Both the position numbers and the translations under genes were made by a program. Under the pieces are notes generated by a model. It worked only from the letters and a program-made list of their open reading frames with translations. It searched no databases and was not told the origin of the DNA. This document shows, in pieces, positions 8,318-17,411 of a DNA stretch of 64,000 nucleotides. Each line of letters begins with the position of its first letter. Positions within the stretch are counted from its first letter, which is position 1. The stretch is from Pseudodesulfovibrio cashew (GTDB lineage: Bacteria > Desulfobacterota > Desulfovibrionia > Desulfovibrionales > Desulfovibrionaceae): contig NZ_CP046400.1 in assembly GCF_009762795.1 (NCBI RefSeq), forward strand, positions 1,651,501-1,715,500. Reading direction: 5' to 3'.

Positions 8318-9523
8318 ATGATAGCCATGCACCACCCCCTCTCCCATACCGGGCCGAAGCCCGTGCTTCCCCGCTCCATCCGAACCTTGGGCTGGGTCAG
8401 CTTCTTTACCGACGTGGCCTCGGAAATGGTCTACCCGGTGGTGCCGTTGTTCCTGGTCTCGGCGCTCGGGGCTCCGGCCACGGTGCTCGGCGCCATGGAG
8501 GGAGTGGCCGAAGCCGTGGTCTGCGTGATGAAAGGGGCCTCCGGCTGGCACAGCGACCGCCTGGGACGGCGCGTCCCGTATATCCGCGCCGGGTACGGGC
8601 TGGGCGCCCTGTCCAAGCCGTTGCTCGCCATGGCCCTCTCCTGGCCCCTGGTCTTTGTCGCGCGCATCATCGACCGCTCGGGCAAAGGGCTGCGCACCAC
8701 GGCACGAGACGCGATGATCGCGGATGCGGCACCCGCGTCGATGGGCGGGAGGGCGTATGGATTTCACCGCATGATGGACACGGCAGGGGCCATCGTGGGC
8801 GTGCTGCTGTCCATGGGGCTTCTGGCCCTGCTGCCGGGAGCGTATCGCACCATCTTTCTGCTGGCCCTGCTGCCCAACGTCGTGGCAGTCTGGCTCACCT
8901 TCCGGCTCAAGGACCGTGCGCCCGCACCTGGCAACCCGGCCCCGGGCCGTCCGCTCCGCCGGTCACTCAAAGGCCTGCCGCGCGCATACTGGCGCGCTCT
9001 GATCCTCTTGTCGCTGTTCGGCCTCGCCAACAGCACCGACGCCCTCCTTTTGCTCAGGGCAAGGAATCTTGGGCTCAGCGATCTTCAGGTAATCGGCACC
9101 TATGTCCTTTTCAATCTGATCTATGCGGTCACGGCCTATCCGGCGGGCATCCTCAGCGACCGCTTCGGCCGCTGGCGCGTCCTGCTCACCGGGTGGACCC
9201 TCTACGCCCTGACCTATTTCGGCTTTGCCCTGTCCGGCCCGGGCGGGGTCTGGCTGCTGTTTCCGGCCTACGGCCTTTACATGGGCCTGACCGAGGGGGT
9301 GGGCAAGGCGATCATCGCCTCCGGGATTCCCATGGAGCGCCGAGGCACGGCCATGGGCTTCTTTCTCATGCTCACGGGGTTGCTTACGCTGGTTGGGAAT
9401 CTGGCCGCCGGGCTCGCCTGGGACCTGATCGGACCACGCGCCCCGTTCCTGATGGGCGGCGCGCTCTCGCTCCTGGCCGTGGTCGCCGCAGTGATCTTGC
9501 TTCGCAGCCGAGACGTAGCCTGA
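8318..9523 (+). CDS. MFS transporter
   Basis: About 400 residues with 12 predicted membrane segments and the major facilitator loop GWHSDRLGRRVPYIR (between TM2 and TM3), repeated more weakly as GILSDRFGRWRVL in the second half. These are the classic GxxxDRxGRR signatures. The closest impression is of YajR/YnfM-like efflux carriers, with substrate unknown. The start is uncertain: the ATGs at 8318 and 8327 both lack a good ribosome site, and an in-frame start at 8213 would add a non-hydrophobic leader. Confidence 0.85.
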   Translation: MIAMHHPLSHTGPKPVLPRSIRTLGWVSFFTDVASEMVYPVVPLFLVSALGAPATVLGAMEGVAEAVVCVMKGASGWHSDRLGRRVPYIRAGYGLGALSKPLLAMALSWPLVFVARIIDRSGKGLRTTARDAMIADAAPASMGGRAYGFHRMMDTAGAIVGVLLSMGLLALLPGAYRTIFLLALLPNVVAVWLTFRLKDRAPAPGNPAPGRPLRRSLKGLPRAYWRALILLSLFGLANSTDALLLLRARNLGLSDLQVIGTYVLFNLIYAVTAYPAGILSDRFGRWRVLLTGWTLYALTYFGFALSGPGGVWLLFPAYGLYMGLTEGVGKAIIASGIPMERRGTAMGFFLMLTGLLTLVGNLAAGLAWDLIGPRAPFLMGGALSLLAVVAAVILLRSRDVA

Positions 9524-9630
9524 CCACGCGGCAACGCTCAGGCGTGATCGGCCGGAACGATTCCCCTCCCGGGAGGAGCGTCGCTTTTGCGCGGCAGGGT
9601 GTCTGAACAGCGAGGCTCTGCTACGGAACG

Positions 9631-10398
9631 TCAGATGTCGATTTCGATGCCGATGGGGCAGTGATCGGAGCCCAGGATATCTGGCTCGATCCAGGCGCGG
9701 ACGACCTTGTCTCGCAGCTCCTCGGAGACGAAGAAGTAGTCGATGCGCCACCCGGCGTTGTTCTTGCGGGCGTTGAATCGGTATGACCACCAGGAGTAGT
9801 GGTGCGGCCCTTCCTCGAAGAGCCGGAAGGTGTCCACGTAACCGTGCTCGATGAACTTGTCGAGCCAGGCTCGCTCCACGGGCAGGAACCCGGAGCGTTC
9901 GGCGTTGGCCTTGGGGTTCTTGAGGTCGATTTCCCTGTGTGCGGTGTTGAAATCGCCGCCGACCACGATGGGTTTGTCCCGGCGCAGTTCTTCGGCGTGG
10001 GCCAGGAAACTGTCGTAGAAGCCGAGCTTGAAATCCAGGCGCTCGTCCGACATCTGGCCGTTGGGGAAATAGATGTTGAACAGGTGGAAGTCGGGGTATT
10101 CGAGATGGAGCACGCGGCCTTCGTCCTGAAAGCGCGGGTCGGGCAGGCCTGTGTCCACGGCCAGGGGCTCGGGGTTGGCGAAGCACGCCACGCCGGAGTA
10201 GCCCTTCTTTTTCTTGGACCAGTTCCAGTAGTGATTGGAGAAGGAATCCGGTTCGCGGTCCTCCTCGCCGAGCTGATCGGGGTGGGCCTTGGTTTCCTGG
10301 AGCATGACCACGTCTGCGCCGCAGGCGTCCAGCCAGTCCCGGAAGTTCTTCTTGATCACGGCCCGGTAGCCGTTCACGTTCCACGAGTAGATGATCAT
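9631..10398 (-). CDS. xth: Exodeoxyribonuclease III
   Basis: The enzyme cuts DNA at abasic sites and has 3'-5' exonuclease activity in base-excision repair. The 255-residue protein shows the whole family signature: SWNVNGYRA at residues 5-13, the metal ligand Glu in LQETKAH, NIYFPNG, GGDFNTAH, WRIDYF and the terminal SDHCPI with catalytic Asp/His. The length is typical. AAAGGG lies eight bases before the ATG. It is convergent with the MFS gene and lies downstream of a terminated small gene on the same strand. Confidence 0.96.
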   Translation of the reverse strand: MIIYSWNVNGYRAVIKKNFRDWLDACGADVVMLQETKAHPDQLGEEDREPDSFSNHYWNWSKKKKGYSGVACFANPEPLAVDTGLPDPRFQDEGRVLHLEYPDFHLFNIYFPNGQMSDERLDFKLGFYDSFLAHAEELRRDKPIVVGGDFNTAHREIDLKNPKANAERSGFLPVERAWLDKFIEHGYVDTFRLFEEGPHHYSWWSYRFNARKNNAGWRIDYFFVSEELRDKVVRAWIEPDILGSDHCPIGIEIDI

Positions 10399-10421
10399 GA
10401 CGATACCCTTTTCATGAAAAA

Positions 10422-10449
10422 GGGGGGAACCGGACTGCCGGTTCCCCCC
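10422..10449 (-). terminator. Intrinsic terminator of the 29-residue gene
   Basis: GGGGGGAACCGG-ACTG-CCGGTTCCCCCC is a perfect 12-bp stem. On the minus strand it is followed by TTTTTC, so it would end transcripts arriving from the small gene at 10562 just before xth. Confidence 0.85.
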
Positions 10450-10472
10450 TGTCGCCGCGCGGGCGGCAAAGA

Positions 10473-10562
10473 TTACTTTTCGTTGGGGGAGCTGACCTTG
10501 ATCATGACAAGCGTGGCAATGGTCATCATTAACCCCAGGAAAAACCAGAAATAACCCATCAT
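10473..10562 (-). CDS. 29-residue single-pass membrane protein
   Basis: This short frame encodes MMGYFWFFLG followed by LMMTIATLVM and a polar tail, IKVSSPNEK. It is one hydrophobic helix of about 20 residues with a positively charged C-terminal edge. GGAGG lies eight bases upstream of the first ATG, and a perfect terminator follows 23 bases after the stop. Together these make it a real gene rather than chance. Translation could also begin at the second ATG (10559). It lies 89 bases downstream of the PfpI gene and may share its transcript. I know no family for it. Likely an inner-membrane microprotein; function unknown. Confidence 0.72.
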   Translation of the reverse strand: MMGYFWFFLGLMMTIATLVMIKVSSPNEK

Positions 10563-10651
10563 CCTTCTAACCTCCGTTGAGTCTCTGTCAATGAGTCAGC
10601 CAATAGCAGAAACCGGGGTGGATGAAAAGGGTGCTTTCGCGGTCCGGACGG

Positions 10652-11239
10652 CTAAGGCTCGATGGTGGTGCCCAGCACTTCCAGGAACTTGCGCATCCAT
10701 TCGGGGTGGGCGGGCCAGGCCGGGGCGGTGACGAGCTTGCCGTCCACGCAGGCTGAGCTGAAGGTCTCGTTGGGTTCGCACCAGGTGCCGCCCGAGCCCT
10801 CGATGTCCGGCCTGACCGCGGGGTAGGCGGAGCAGGACTTGCCCTTGACCACATCTGCGGCGGTAAGCAGTTGCGGGCCGTGGCAGATGGCAGCGATGGG
10901 CTTGTCCGCGTCGGCGAAGTGGCGCACGCAGGCAATGACCGCCGGGTCCAGGCGCAGGTATTCGGGTGCGCGTCCGCCGGGGATGACCAGGGCGTCGTAG
11001 TCTGCGGCCTTGATGTCATCGAAGGTGGTGGTGATCATGAAGTTGTGTCCGGGCTTCTCCGAGTAGGTCTGGTGGCCCTCGAAGTCGTGCACGGCGGTGG
11101 CCACGGTCTCGCCCGCTTTCTTGCCCGGGCAGACCGAGTGGACCTCGTGTCCGGCCATGAGCAGCATCTGGAAAGGCACCATGGCCTCATAGTCTTCGAC
11201 GAAATCACCGACCAGCAGCAGAATCTTTTTCACAGACAT
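10652..11239 (-). CDS. DJ-1/PfpI family protein
   Basis: This 195-residue protein has the flavodoxin-like DJ-1/PfpI fold. The nucleophile elbow AICHG places Cys119 next to His120, and the upstream acid is expected in GDFVEDYE (residues 11-18). Members act as proteases, glyoxalases or deglycases, so the reaction cannot be fixed here. The ATG at 11239 follows GGAGG at six bases; the in-frame ATG at 11251 overlaps that site. The [12 protein letters not shown] segment is characteristic of the PfpI/YhbO branch. Confidence 0.92.
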   Translation of the reverse strand: MSVKKILLLVGDFVEDYEAMVPFQMLLMAGHEVHSVCPGKKAGETVATAVHDFEGHQTYSEKPGHNFMITTTFDDIKAADYDALVIPGGRAPEYLRLDPAVIACVRHFADADKPIAAICHGPQLLTAADVVKGKSCSAYPAVRPDIEGSGGTWCEPNETFSSACVDGKLVTAPAWPAHPEWMRKFLEVLGTTIEP

Positions 11240-11369
11240 GTTTTCCTCCATAGATGGGATTGGTAGCCTCCTATGTGATCAAACAGATGTTTTTTGTCAA
11301 CGCCCCGGTGTGAAAGTCCGGTGAAGGTCGCAGCTTGCTCTCCTCCCCGGTCTGCCGTAAGACCGGCCC

Positions 11370-12539
11370 ATGACATCCAGCGACATTCTCATCCTCGGCG
11401 CCGGGGCCTCCGGGCTCTACTGCGCCATGCACGCGGCCCGCAGGGGCCGCACGGTAACGGTTCTCGACCACGGGAAGAAGCCGGCCCGCAAGGTCCGCGT
11501 GGCCGGCGGCGGCAAGGCCAACTTCACCAACCTGTCGGTGGAGCCGGAGAATTTTCTCTGCCGCAATCCCCACTTCGTCAAATCCGCTCTGGCGCGGCAC
11601 ACCAACTGGGACGTGATCGCCTTTTTCGCGGAGCACGGCATCAGCTACGAGGAACGCGACCACGGGCGGCTCTTCAGCCGGGAGGGTGCGGGCAGGATGG
11701 CGGGCATCCTTGCCGACCAGTGCCACCGGCTCGGCGTGGAGCTGGTTTCGGAGCGACCCATCGACTCCGTAGAAGGGACGGGCCCGTTTCGGGTGCGCTC
11801 CGGCGACGAGGCCTGGAAGGCGGACAAGTTGGTGCTGGCCCTTGGCGGTCCGTCCTGGCCCCAGGTAGGGGCGACAGACCTGGGGTTCCGGCTGGCCAAA
11901 CAGTTCGGTCTGCCTGTGGTGAGGCCGAGGCCCGGCCTGGTTCCGCTGGTTTTTCCCCGGTCGCGGCGCGCCATGTGCGAGGATCTGGCGGGCAACGCGT
12001 TGCCCGTGACCATATCCTGCGACGGCCACGCCTTTTCCGATGCCCTGCTGTTCACTCACAAGGGCGTGTCCGGCCCGGCTGTCCTCCAGATTTCCTCCCA
12101 TTGGCGAGAGGGGAAAGCCGTGCTTGTGGACTTCCTGCCCGGAGACCCCATGGAGGAGCTGGTGGAGGCGAATCGCGGTGCCAATACCCGGTTTCGCACG
12201 TTCCTGGGCAGGATGCTGCCCAAACGGCTTGTAGCCCATCTCGTGTCCGGCGAGCTGGCGGAGACGCCGGTGAGCCAGTTGTCCAAGGCCCAGATAGAGG
12301 CGGCGGCCAACCGGGTGCACCGCTTCCGCATCGTTCCGGCTTCCACCGAGGGCTATGCCAAGGCCGAGGTCACGGTGGGCGGGGTGGACACGGACGCCAT
12401 TTCGTCCAAGACCTTCGAGGCCGTGGACGTGCCGGGCCTGCACGTCATCGGCGAGACCCTGGACGTGACCGGCCACCTGGGCGGCTATAATCTGCAGTGG
12501 GCCTTTTCTTCAGGGGCGGCCTGCGCGGAGACGCTGTAG
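11370..12539 (+). CDS. HI0933-family FAD-dependent oxidoreductase (BaiN-like)
   Basis: The 389-residue protein starts with a dinucleotide-binding motif ILGAGASGLYCA (residues 8-19), followed by ARKVRVAGGGKANFTN, which is diagnostic of the HI0933/YhiN flavoprotein family. The C-terminal VGGVDTD and GETLDVTGHLGGYNLQWAFSSG motif closes the FAD site. The physiological reaction of most members is unknown. The ATG at 11370 has no strong ribosome site. It is divergent from the PfpI gene and about 120 bp upstream of the small secreted protein. Confidence 0.9.
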   Translation: MTSSDILILGAGASGLYCAMHAARRGRTVTVLDHGKKPARKVRVAGGGKANFTNLSVEPENFLCRNPHFVKSALARHTNWDVIAFFAEHGISYEERDHGRLFSREGAGRMAGILADQCHRLGVELVSERPIDSVEGTGPFRVRSGDEAWKADKLVLALGGPSWPQVGATDLGFRLAKQFGLPVVRPRPGLVPLVFPRSRRAMCEDLAGNALPVTISCDGHAFSDALLFTHKGVSGPAVLQISSHWREGKAVLVDFLPGDPMEELVEANRGANTRFRTFLGRMLPKRLVAHLVSGELAETPVSQLSKAQIEAAANRVHRFRIVPASTEGYAKAEVTVGGVDTDAISSKTFEAVDVPGLHVIGETLDVTGHLGGYNLQWAFSSGAACAETL

Positions 12540-12660
12540 CCGAACGAGCTAAGGGAAAAGCTGGACTTTTCATCGAAAAACGCGGGATACTGGCGCGAGA
12601 AGAAACCACGCCTGTGGAAAACCGGCCCCTGAAACCGGGGCGCAGCCAGTCCATCACATC

Positions 12661-13086
12661 ATGACGAAACACTGCTTCCGACTTCTTCTGCTGTCTTTGG
12701 TGGTACTCACGGCCACCGTGCTTCCCGCCGCTGCGGCGGGCAGGATCTACGAGGAACTTGCCGGCAAGTATCTTGTTCGCGGCTGGGACCCCGGCCACAA
12801 GCCCGAGGGAAAGCCCGACTATGAGGGCTGGGCCGTGCTCGAGGTCTGGGGAGACGTCCTGCACTACCGGGGCTACATGGACGAAATGACCTATGCCGGG
12901 GCCGGAATCTATGACGCACGCGGCGAGACCCTGAGCCTCTCCTTTACCAACGGCGACGGCTCGGAGCGGGGGATTACCGTGCTGCGCCATGCAGAGGGCG
13001 TTCTGGCAGGGAAGTGGACCACGGACAACGGCGGCGAGGGCAGGACCGGCACCGAAATCTGGACAAAATGGGGGCAGGAACAATGA
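12661..13086 (+). CDS. Secreted hypothetical protein, translationally coupled to radA
   Basis: The 141-residue protein has a signal peptide of about 26 residues ending at AAA. The beta-rich mature part contains paired WAVLEVWGDVLHYRGYM and AGAGIYDARGETLSLSF segments, suggesting a small lipocalin-like or beta-barrel fold; this is inference. The stop codon overlaps the radA start in an ATGA, which indicates coupled translation. No known link exists between RadA and a periplasmic protein, so the arrangement may simply be compact. Family not recognised. Confidence 0.7.
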   Translation: MTKHCFRLLLLSLVVLTATVLPAAAAGRIYEELAGKYLVRGWDPGHKPEGKPDYEGWAVLEVWGDVLHYRGYMDEMTYAGAGIYDARGETLSLSFTNGDGSERGITVLRHAEGVLAGKWTTDNGGEGRTGTEIWTKWGQEQ

Positions 13087-14408
13087 AGACCAAGGAAGCT
13101 TACCGCTGCGCCTCCTGCGGAGCCCAGTCACCGCGCTGGCAAGGGCAATGCCCCTCCTGCAAGGAGTGGAACACCCTGGAGCCCGTGACCGTGACCAAGA
13201 CGACCTCCCGGCCCGTCGGGGCCGCTGCGGCGCAGGACGCACCTCGGCCGCTGGAGGAGCTGGCCTCCGAGGACCTGCATTCCCGCCCGTCGGGCATCGA
13301 CTCACTGGACGAGCTGCTCGGCTCCGGCCTGGTGCCGGGCGCGGCCATCCTGCTGGGCGGCGAGCCGGGCATCGGCAAGTCCACGCTGCTGTTGCAACTG
13401 GCGGGCAGCCAGTCCCGGCTCGGGCATACGGCGGTCTATCTTTCCGGTGAGGAATCCCTGCCCCAGCTCCGCTCCCGCGCCGACCGCCTCGGGTTGCTCG
13501 GGCCCGGCCTGCTGGCCCTCTCCACCAACAAGGTGGAGGACGCCCTGGCCATTCTCGACGGCCCGGAACCGCCTGAACTGCTCATCGTGGACTCGGTCCA
13601 GACCCTGGCCTCGCCCCTGGCAGAGGGCATCCCCGGTTCGGTCAGCCAAGTGCGCGCCGTGGCCGGTGAGCTGGTGGAGAAGACCAAGAGGAGCGGCACC
13701 ACGCTGATTCTGGTGGGCCACGTGACCAAGGACGGCCAGATCGCCGGACCCAAGCTGCTGGAACACATGGTGGACACGGTCCTCTACCTGGAAGGCGACC
13801 GGAAACATTTTTCCCGAATTTTACGAGTGCTCAAGAACCGGTTCGGCCCCAGCGACGAGCTGGTGGTCTTCACCATGAAGGAGAAGGGGCTGGAAGTGGT
13901 GGAAGACCCGGCCACGTTCTTTCTCGGCGCGCGGGACCCGTCTCTGTCCGGTACGGCCATGGCCATGGCCGTGGACGGTCAGCGTCCCTTTGCCGTGGAG
14001 GTCCAGGCCCTGGTCTCCAAGTCCTTCCTGTCCATCCCCCGGCGGACGGCCCTCGGGTTCGACACCAACCGGCTGAATCTGCTCCTGGCCGTGCTGGAGA
14101 AGCGGCTTCGGCTCAACCTGTCCGGTTACGACATCTACGCCAAGATTTCCGGCGGCCTGGCCACACGCGACCCCGGCCTGGACCTGGCGGTTATCTCGGC
14201 CATTCTCTCCTCTTTCTATGATCAGCCCCTGCCCGAATCTTCGGTCTTCTGGGGCGAGATCGACCTCAACGGGCAGGTGCGTCCGGTGGCGGCCCACGAT
14301 GTCCGGCTCAAGCAGGCCGGGCGGCTCGGGCATGATCCGGTCTGCCACAGCGGGAATTGCCCCACCCTGGCCGACCTCCAACGCATGCTCTTCGGCAGGA
14401 ACGGATGA
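13083..14408 (+). CDS. radA: DNA repair protein RadA
   Basis: RadA is a RecA-like ATPase that promotes branch migration of recombination intermediates. The 441-residue protein has the N-terminal zinc finger (Cys9, 12, 23, 26), Walker A GGEPGIGKST at residues 92-101, Walker B LLIVDSVQT, the RadA-specific LKNRFGPSDE motif and a C-terminal Lon-protease-like domain. The ATG at 13083 overlaps the preceding stop and has AGGAA upstream. It is convergent with a histidine kinase, with only four bases between the stops. Confidence 0.97.
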   Translation: MKTKEAYRCASCGAQSPRWQGQCPSCKEWNTLEPVTVTKTTSRPVGAAAAQDAPRPLEELASEDLHSRPSGIDSLDELLGSGLVPGAAILLGGEPGIGKSTLLLQLAGSQSRLGHTAVYLSGEESLPQLRSRADRLGLLGPGLLALSTNKVEDALAILDGPEPPELLIVDSVQTLASPLAEGIPGSVSQVRAVAGELVEKTKRSGTTLILVGHVTKDGQIAGPKLLEHMVDTVLYLEGDRKHFSRILRVLKNRFGPSDELVVFTMKEKGLEVVEDPATFFLGARDPSLSGTAMAMAVDGQRPFAVEVQALVSKSFLSIPRRTALGFDTNRLNLLLAVLEKRLRLNLSGYDIYAKISGGLATRDPGLDLAVISAILSSFYDQPLPESSVFWGEIDLNGQVRPVAAHDVRLKQAGRLGHDPVCHSGNCPTLADLQRMLFGRNG

Positions 14409-14412
14409 TCTC

Positions 14413-15807
14413 CTAGTCCCCGGCGTGGAGGGGGAGGAGAAAGTGGAAGGAGGCCCCTCCGTCCTCGGGGGATTCGGCCCAGAACTTGCCGCCGTAGTGG
14501 GTTATGATCTGATGGCAGATGGGGAGCCCCAGGCCGGTGCCGCTTTCCTGTATCAGGGGCTGGGCGCCCTGGTAGTACTGCTCGAAAATGCGGTCGATCT
14601 CCTGCTTTGAGATGCCCCTGCCGGTGTCGGTCACGCGCGCCTCGGCCCAGCGGCCGTCCCGGATGCCCACGGCCAGTTCGACCCGTCCTTTTTCCGTGAA
14701 TTTTGCCGCGTTGTTCAGCAGGTTGATGAAGACCTGCTTGATCCTGTCGCTATCGGCCCTGACCGGGATGGGGTCGGTGTAGAGGATGTGCCCCAGCTCC
14801 ACCTGCGGCTTGGCGGCAAACTGCCCCTTCATGGCCTCGGCCGAGGCCCTCGCCACTTCGTTGAGGTCGAATACCTCATCGTTCCAGGTCATCTTTCCCG
14901 ATCCGATCTTCTCCAGGTCGAGCAGGTTGTCGATGAGCCGCTTGAGCCGCAGCCCCTCGTCGGTGATGATGGACGCGTTGGATTCCATCCTGGTAATCAC
15001 CCTCCTGGTTTGCGGGAGTGTCTCGCAGGTGAGGGTTCGGACGTTGGCCGCGTCCCGGCGGATAAGGCTGGCGAAGCCGAGGATAGACGTCAGCGGGGTC
15101 CGCAATTCGTGTGAGACCGCCGACATGAAGTCATTCTTGAGCTTGACGCCTTCCTCCAATCTGCGGTTGGCCTCCAGCAGCTCTTCCGTCCGTCTGGCCA
15201 CCCTGTATTCGAGGTTCGCGCTCGCTTCGCACAGCTCCCGCTCGATCTCCTTCTGTCGTGTGATGTCCCAGAACATGCCCATGACGCCGATGGTGCGCCC
15301 TTCCTCGTCGCGCAGGGGGGCCTTGACCACCTCGATCCACTTGGAGCCGCCGTCCGGGCGGACATGCCGCTCCTGGCAGTTGAAAATCTCCCCCGTGGCT
15401 GCCACCCATTCGTCGTCACTCCGGTATTTTTTCGCCGCTTCCGGGGCATGCAGGTCATAGTCGTTCTTTCCTCGCAATTCCTCCAGAGAGAGATGCATGG
15501 CTTTGCAGTATGCGGGATTGCCATACAGAAAGTTGCCGCCGAGGTCCTTGCAGAACACGGCATGGGGAATGGAGTTGGCCAGGTGGGCGAAGTTGGCTTC
15601 ACGGGCGGGGAGAAGGGCGGCGACTCCCGGGAGGCCGGACGTTTCCGTCTCCAAGCCTTTCCGGGCGGCCGACAAGAAGAGGATTTTCCAGCGTCGGTGC
15701 TCCGCCTCCGTTATGCCGTTGGCTTCCAGCAGCTCCGTTTCGGGAGTGCCTTGGAGTCCCTCCAGGACGATTCGGTAAATCTCGCTCGGCGTCTTGGAGT
15801 CTTGCAT
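14413..15807 (-). CDS. Soluble PAS-PAC histidine kinase
   Basis: The 464-residue protein has no membrane segment. After a helical N-terminus, a PAS/PAC domain spans about residues 70-190 (PHAVFCKDLGGNFLYGN..., MGMFWDITRQKEIE). A coiled coil, HisKA with His233 in AVSHELRTPLT, and HATPase_c with DTGRGI, FEQYYQ and GTGLGL follow. Cys86 and Cys101 in the PAS could be redox-relevant, but that is a guess. No partner regulator is adjacent. The ATG at 15807 and a GTG at 15819 are both possible starts. Confidence 0.88.
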   Translation of the reverse strand: MQDSKTPSEIYRIVLEGLQGTPETELLEANGITEAEHRRWKILFLSAARKGLETETSGLPGVAALLPAREANFAHLANSIPHAVFCKDLGGNFLYGNPAYCKAMHLSLEELRGKNDYDLHAPEAAKKYRSDDEWVAATGEIFNCQERHVRPDGGSKWIEVVKAPLRDEEGRTIGVMGMFWDITRQKEIERELCEASANLEYRVARRTEELLEANRRLEEGVKLKNDFMSAVSHELRTPLTSILGFASLIRRDAANVRTLTCETLPQTRRVITRMESNASIITDEGLRLKRLIDNLLDLEKIGSGKMTWNDEVFDLNEVARASAEAMKGQFAAKPQVELGHILYTDPIPVRADSDRIKQVFINLLNNAAKFTEKGRVELAVGIRDGRWAEARVTDTGRGISKQEIDRIFEQYYQGAQPLIQESGTGLGLPICHQIITHYGGKFWAESPEDGGASFHFLLPLHAGD

Positions 15808-16066
15808 GCCCGCTACCACCGTTGTAAAGCAAGTAGGATCAGGGGAGATTCCCTACTTCTGAAGTTACGCCAAACTCCCCGTCCTGTCGAATCAGGTGAT
15901 TTCTCGAGGAAAAAGGCATACAAGGCATGTCTCGGAGACCAAAAATAACAGGAACTCCGTGCATGTCCCCTTCAAACAGTGTATGATAGGTGGCCGGTAT
16001 GACGCAAATGCAGACGTATTACGATATAGCAAGCCGTTGCCCATGACGGGCAACCCGGAGGAAGAC

Positions 16067-17407
16067 ATGGCTGACATCCTCGACTGGACCAACGCGGCCC
16101 TGAACGATCTGGACATGAACGCCTACGCTGAGCGGGCTGATGAAATGGCCGGACGCCTGTCGGCGGAGACCTCGGCCGGGCGGCTGCCCTTCCTGACCAT
16201 GCCCTACGAGGCCGGACTCAGGCGGGAACTCGAAGAGCTTAGGGAATATCTTCATGATTTCGAGCACATGCTGTTGCTCGGCATCGGTGGCTCGGCCTTG
16301 GGCGCGCGGGCGCTTCAGAGGGCGTTCTTTCCCCAGCAGGACCAGCCCGGGCACACGGGGCAGTCCCTGTGGATCGCCGACAATGTGGACGCCTACGCCC
16401 TGGAGGCCTATCTGGCCAAGCTCCCGCCAGAAAAGACCGTGGTCGTCACGGTCTCCAAGTCCGGCGGCACCATCGAGACGGTGGGCCAGTATTTCATTCT
16501 CAAGCAGTGGGCGCAGAAAAGCCTGGGCGATGCCTGGAGCGACCACATGCTTCTGGTCACCGACGCCAAGCAGGGCTTCTTGCGGGGTGAAGTGGAGCGT
16601 TACGGCATCAAGGCCCTGCCTGTTCCCGACAACCTCGGCGGGCGCTACTCGGTGCTTTCGGCCGTGGGCCTGATCCCGGCCCTGTTCCTGGGCATCGACG
16701 TGGAAGCGCTCCTGTCCGGGGCGCGCAAGGTGGCGGCCCCCCTGGCGCAGGACGACCTTACCGGCGAACAGCTGGCCGCGCATCCCGCGTTCCAGCTAGC
16801 CTGCTGGGGGGCGGCGCTGCAGGACAAAGGGTTTGATGAGATGATCTTTTTCGCCTATATCCCTCTCTGGGCCAGTTTCGGAGACTGGTTCGCCCAGCTC
16901 TGGGCCGAGTCCCTGGGCAAGGAGGGCAAGGGGAGCCAGCCTGTTCCGGCCACCGGCGTGACCGATCAGCACTCCGTGAACCAGATGTTCATGGACGGCA
17001 TTCGCAACAAGGCGTGCCTCTTCCTGACCTGCCCGAACCTGCCGTCCGGGCCGAGATTCCCGGCGGACCTGCCGGACCAGTTCGGTTACGTCCGTGGCAA
17101 GGACTTCGGGAAACTCCTCCAGGCGGAAGGATTGGGCACGCGCATGGCCCTGGCCGCAAGCGGCGTGCCCCTGGTGGAAATCAGTCTGGGCGAAGACTCT
17201 CCCGAACAGGCAGGCAAGCTGATCGCGCTGCTGGGCGCGGCCACTATCCTGACCGGCTGGCTCATGGGCATCAACCCCCTGGATCAGCCCGCGGTGGAGC
17301 TCGGCAAACGACTTGCCAAGGCTCGCATGGACGCGGACGGGCTGGAAGAGGAGAAGGCCGACTTGGCCGCCTACCTTACGGCCGAAAGGGACATACGGGA
17401 GTTCTAA
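16067..17407 (+). CDS. pgi: Glucose-6-phosphate isomerase
   Basis: Pgi interconverts glucose 6-phosphate and fructose 6-phosphate. The 446-residue protein shows the SIS-type sugar-phosphate site (IGGSALGARA, VSKSGGTIET), the family signature DNLGGRYSVLSAVGLIP and the catalytic region GVTDQHSVNQ. The ATG at 16067 is chosen for GGAGG six bases upstream. The frame is open for 57 more codons upstream, but that stretch is not family-like. A histidine kinase follows directly on the same strand. Confidence 0.96.
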   Translation: MADILDWTNAALNDLDMNAYAERADEMAGRLSAETSAGRLPFLTMPYEAGLRRELEELREYLHDFEHMLLLGIGGSALGARALQRAFFPQQDQPGHTGQSLWIADNVDAYALEAYLAKLPPEKTVVVTVSKSGGTIETVGQYFILKQWAQKSLGDAWSDHMLLVTDAKQGFLRGEVERYGIKALPVPDNLGGRYSVLSAVGLIPALFLGIDVEALLSGARKVAAPLAQDDLTGEQLAAHPAFQLACWGAALQDKGFDEMIFFAYIPLWASFGDWFAQLWAESLGKEGKGSQPVPATGVTDQHSVNQMFMDGIRNKACLFLTCPNLPSGPRFPADLPDQFGYVRGKDFGKLLQAEGLGTRMALAASGVPLVEISLGEDSPEQAGKLIALLGAATILTGWLMGINPLDQPAVELGKRLAKARMDADGLEEEKADLAAYLTAERDIREF

Positions 17408-17411
17408 CTCG

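Noticed and set aside
7987..8379. Minus-strand 130-codon frame between rimO and the MFS gene
   Set aside because: It has no ribosome site, low-complexity composition and no recognisable domain, and it overlaps the MFS start region.
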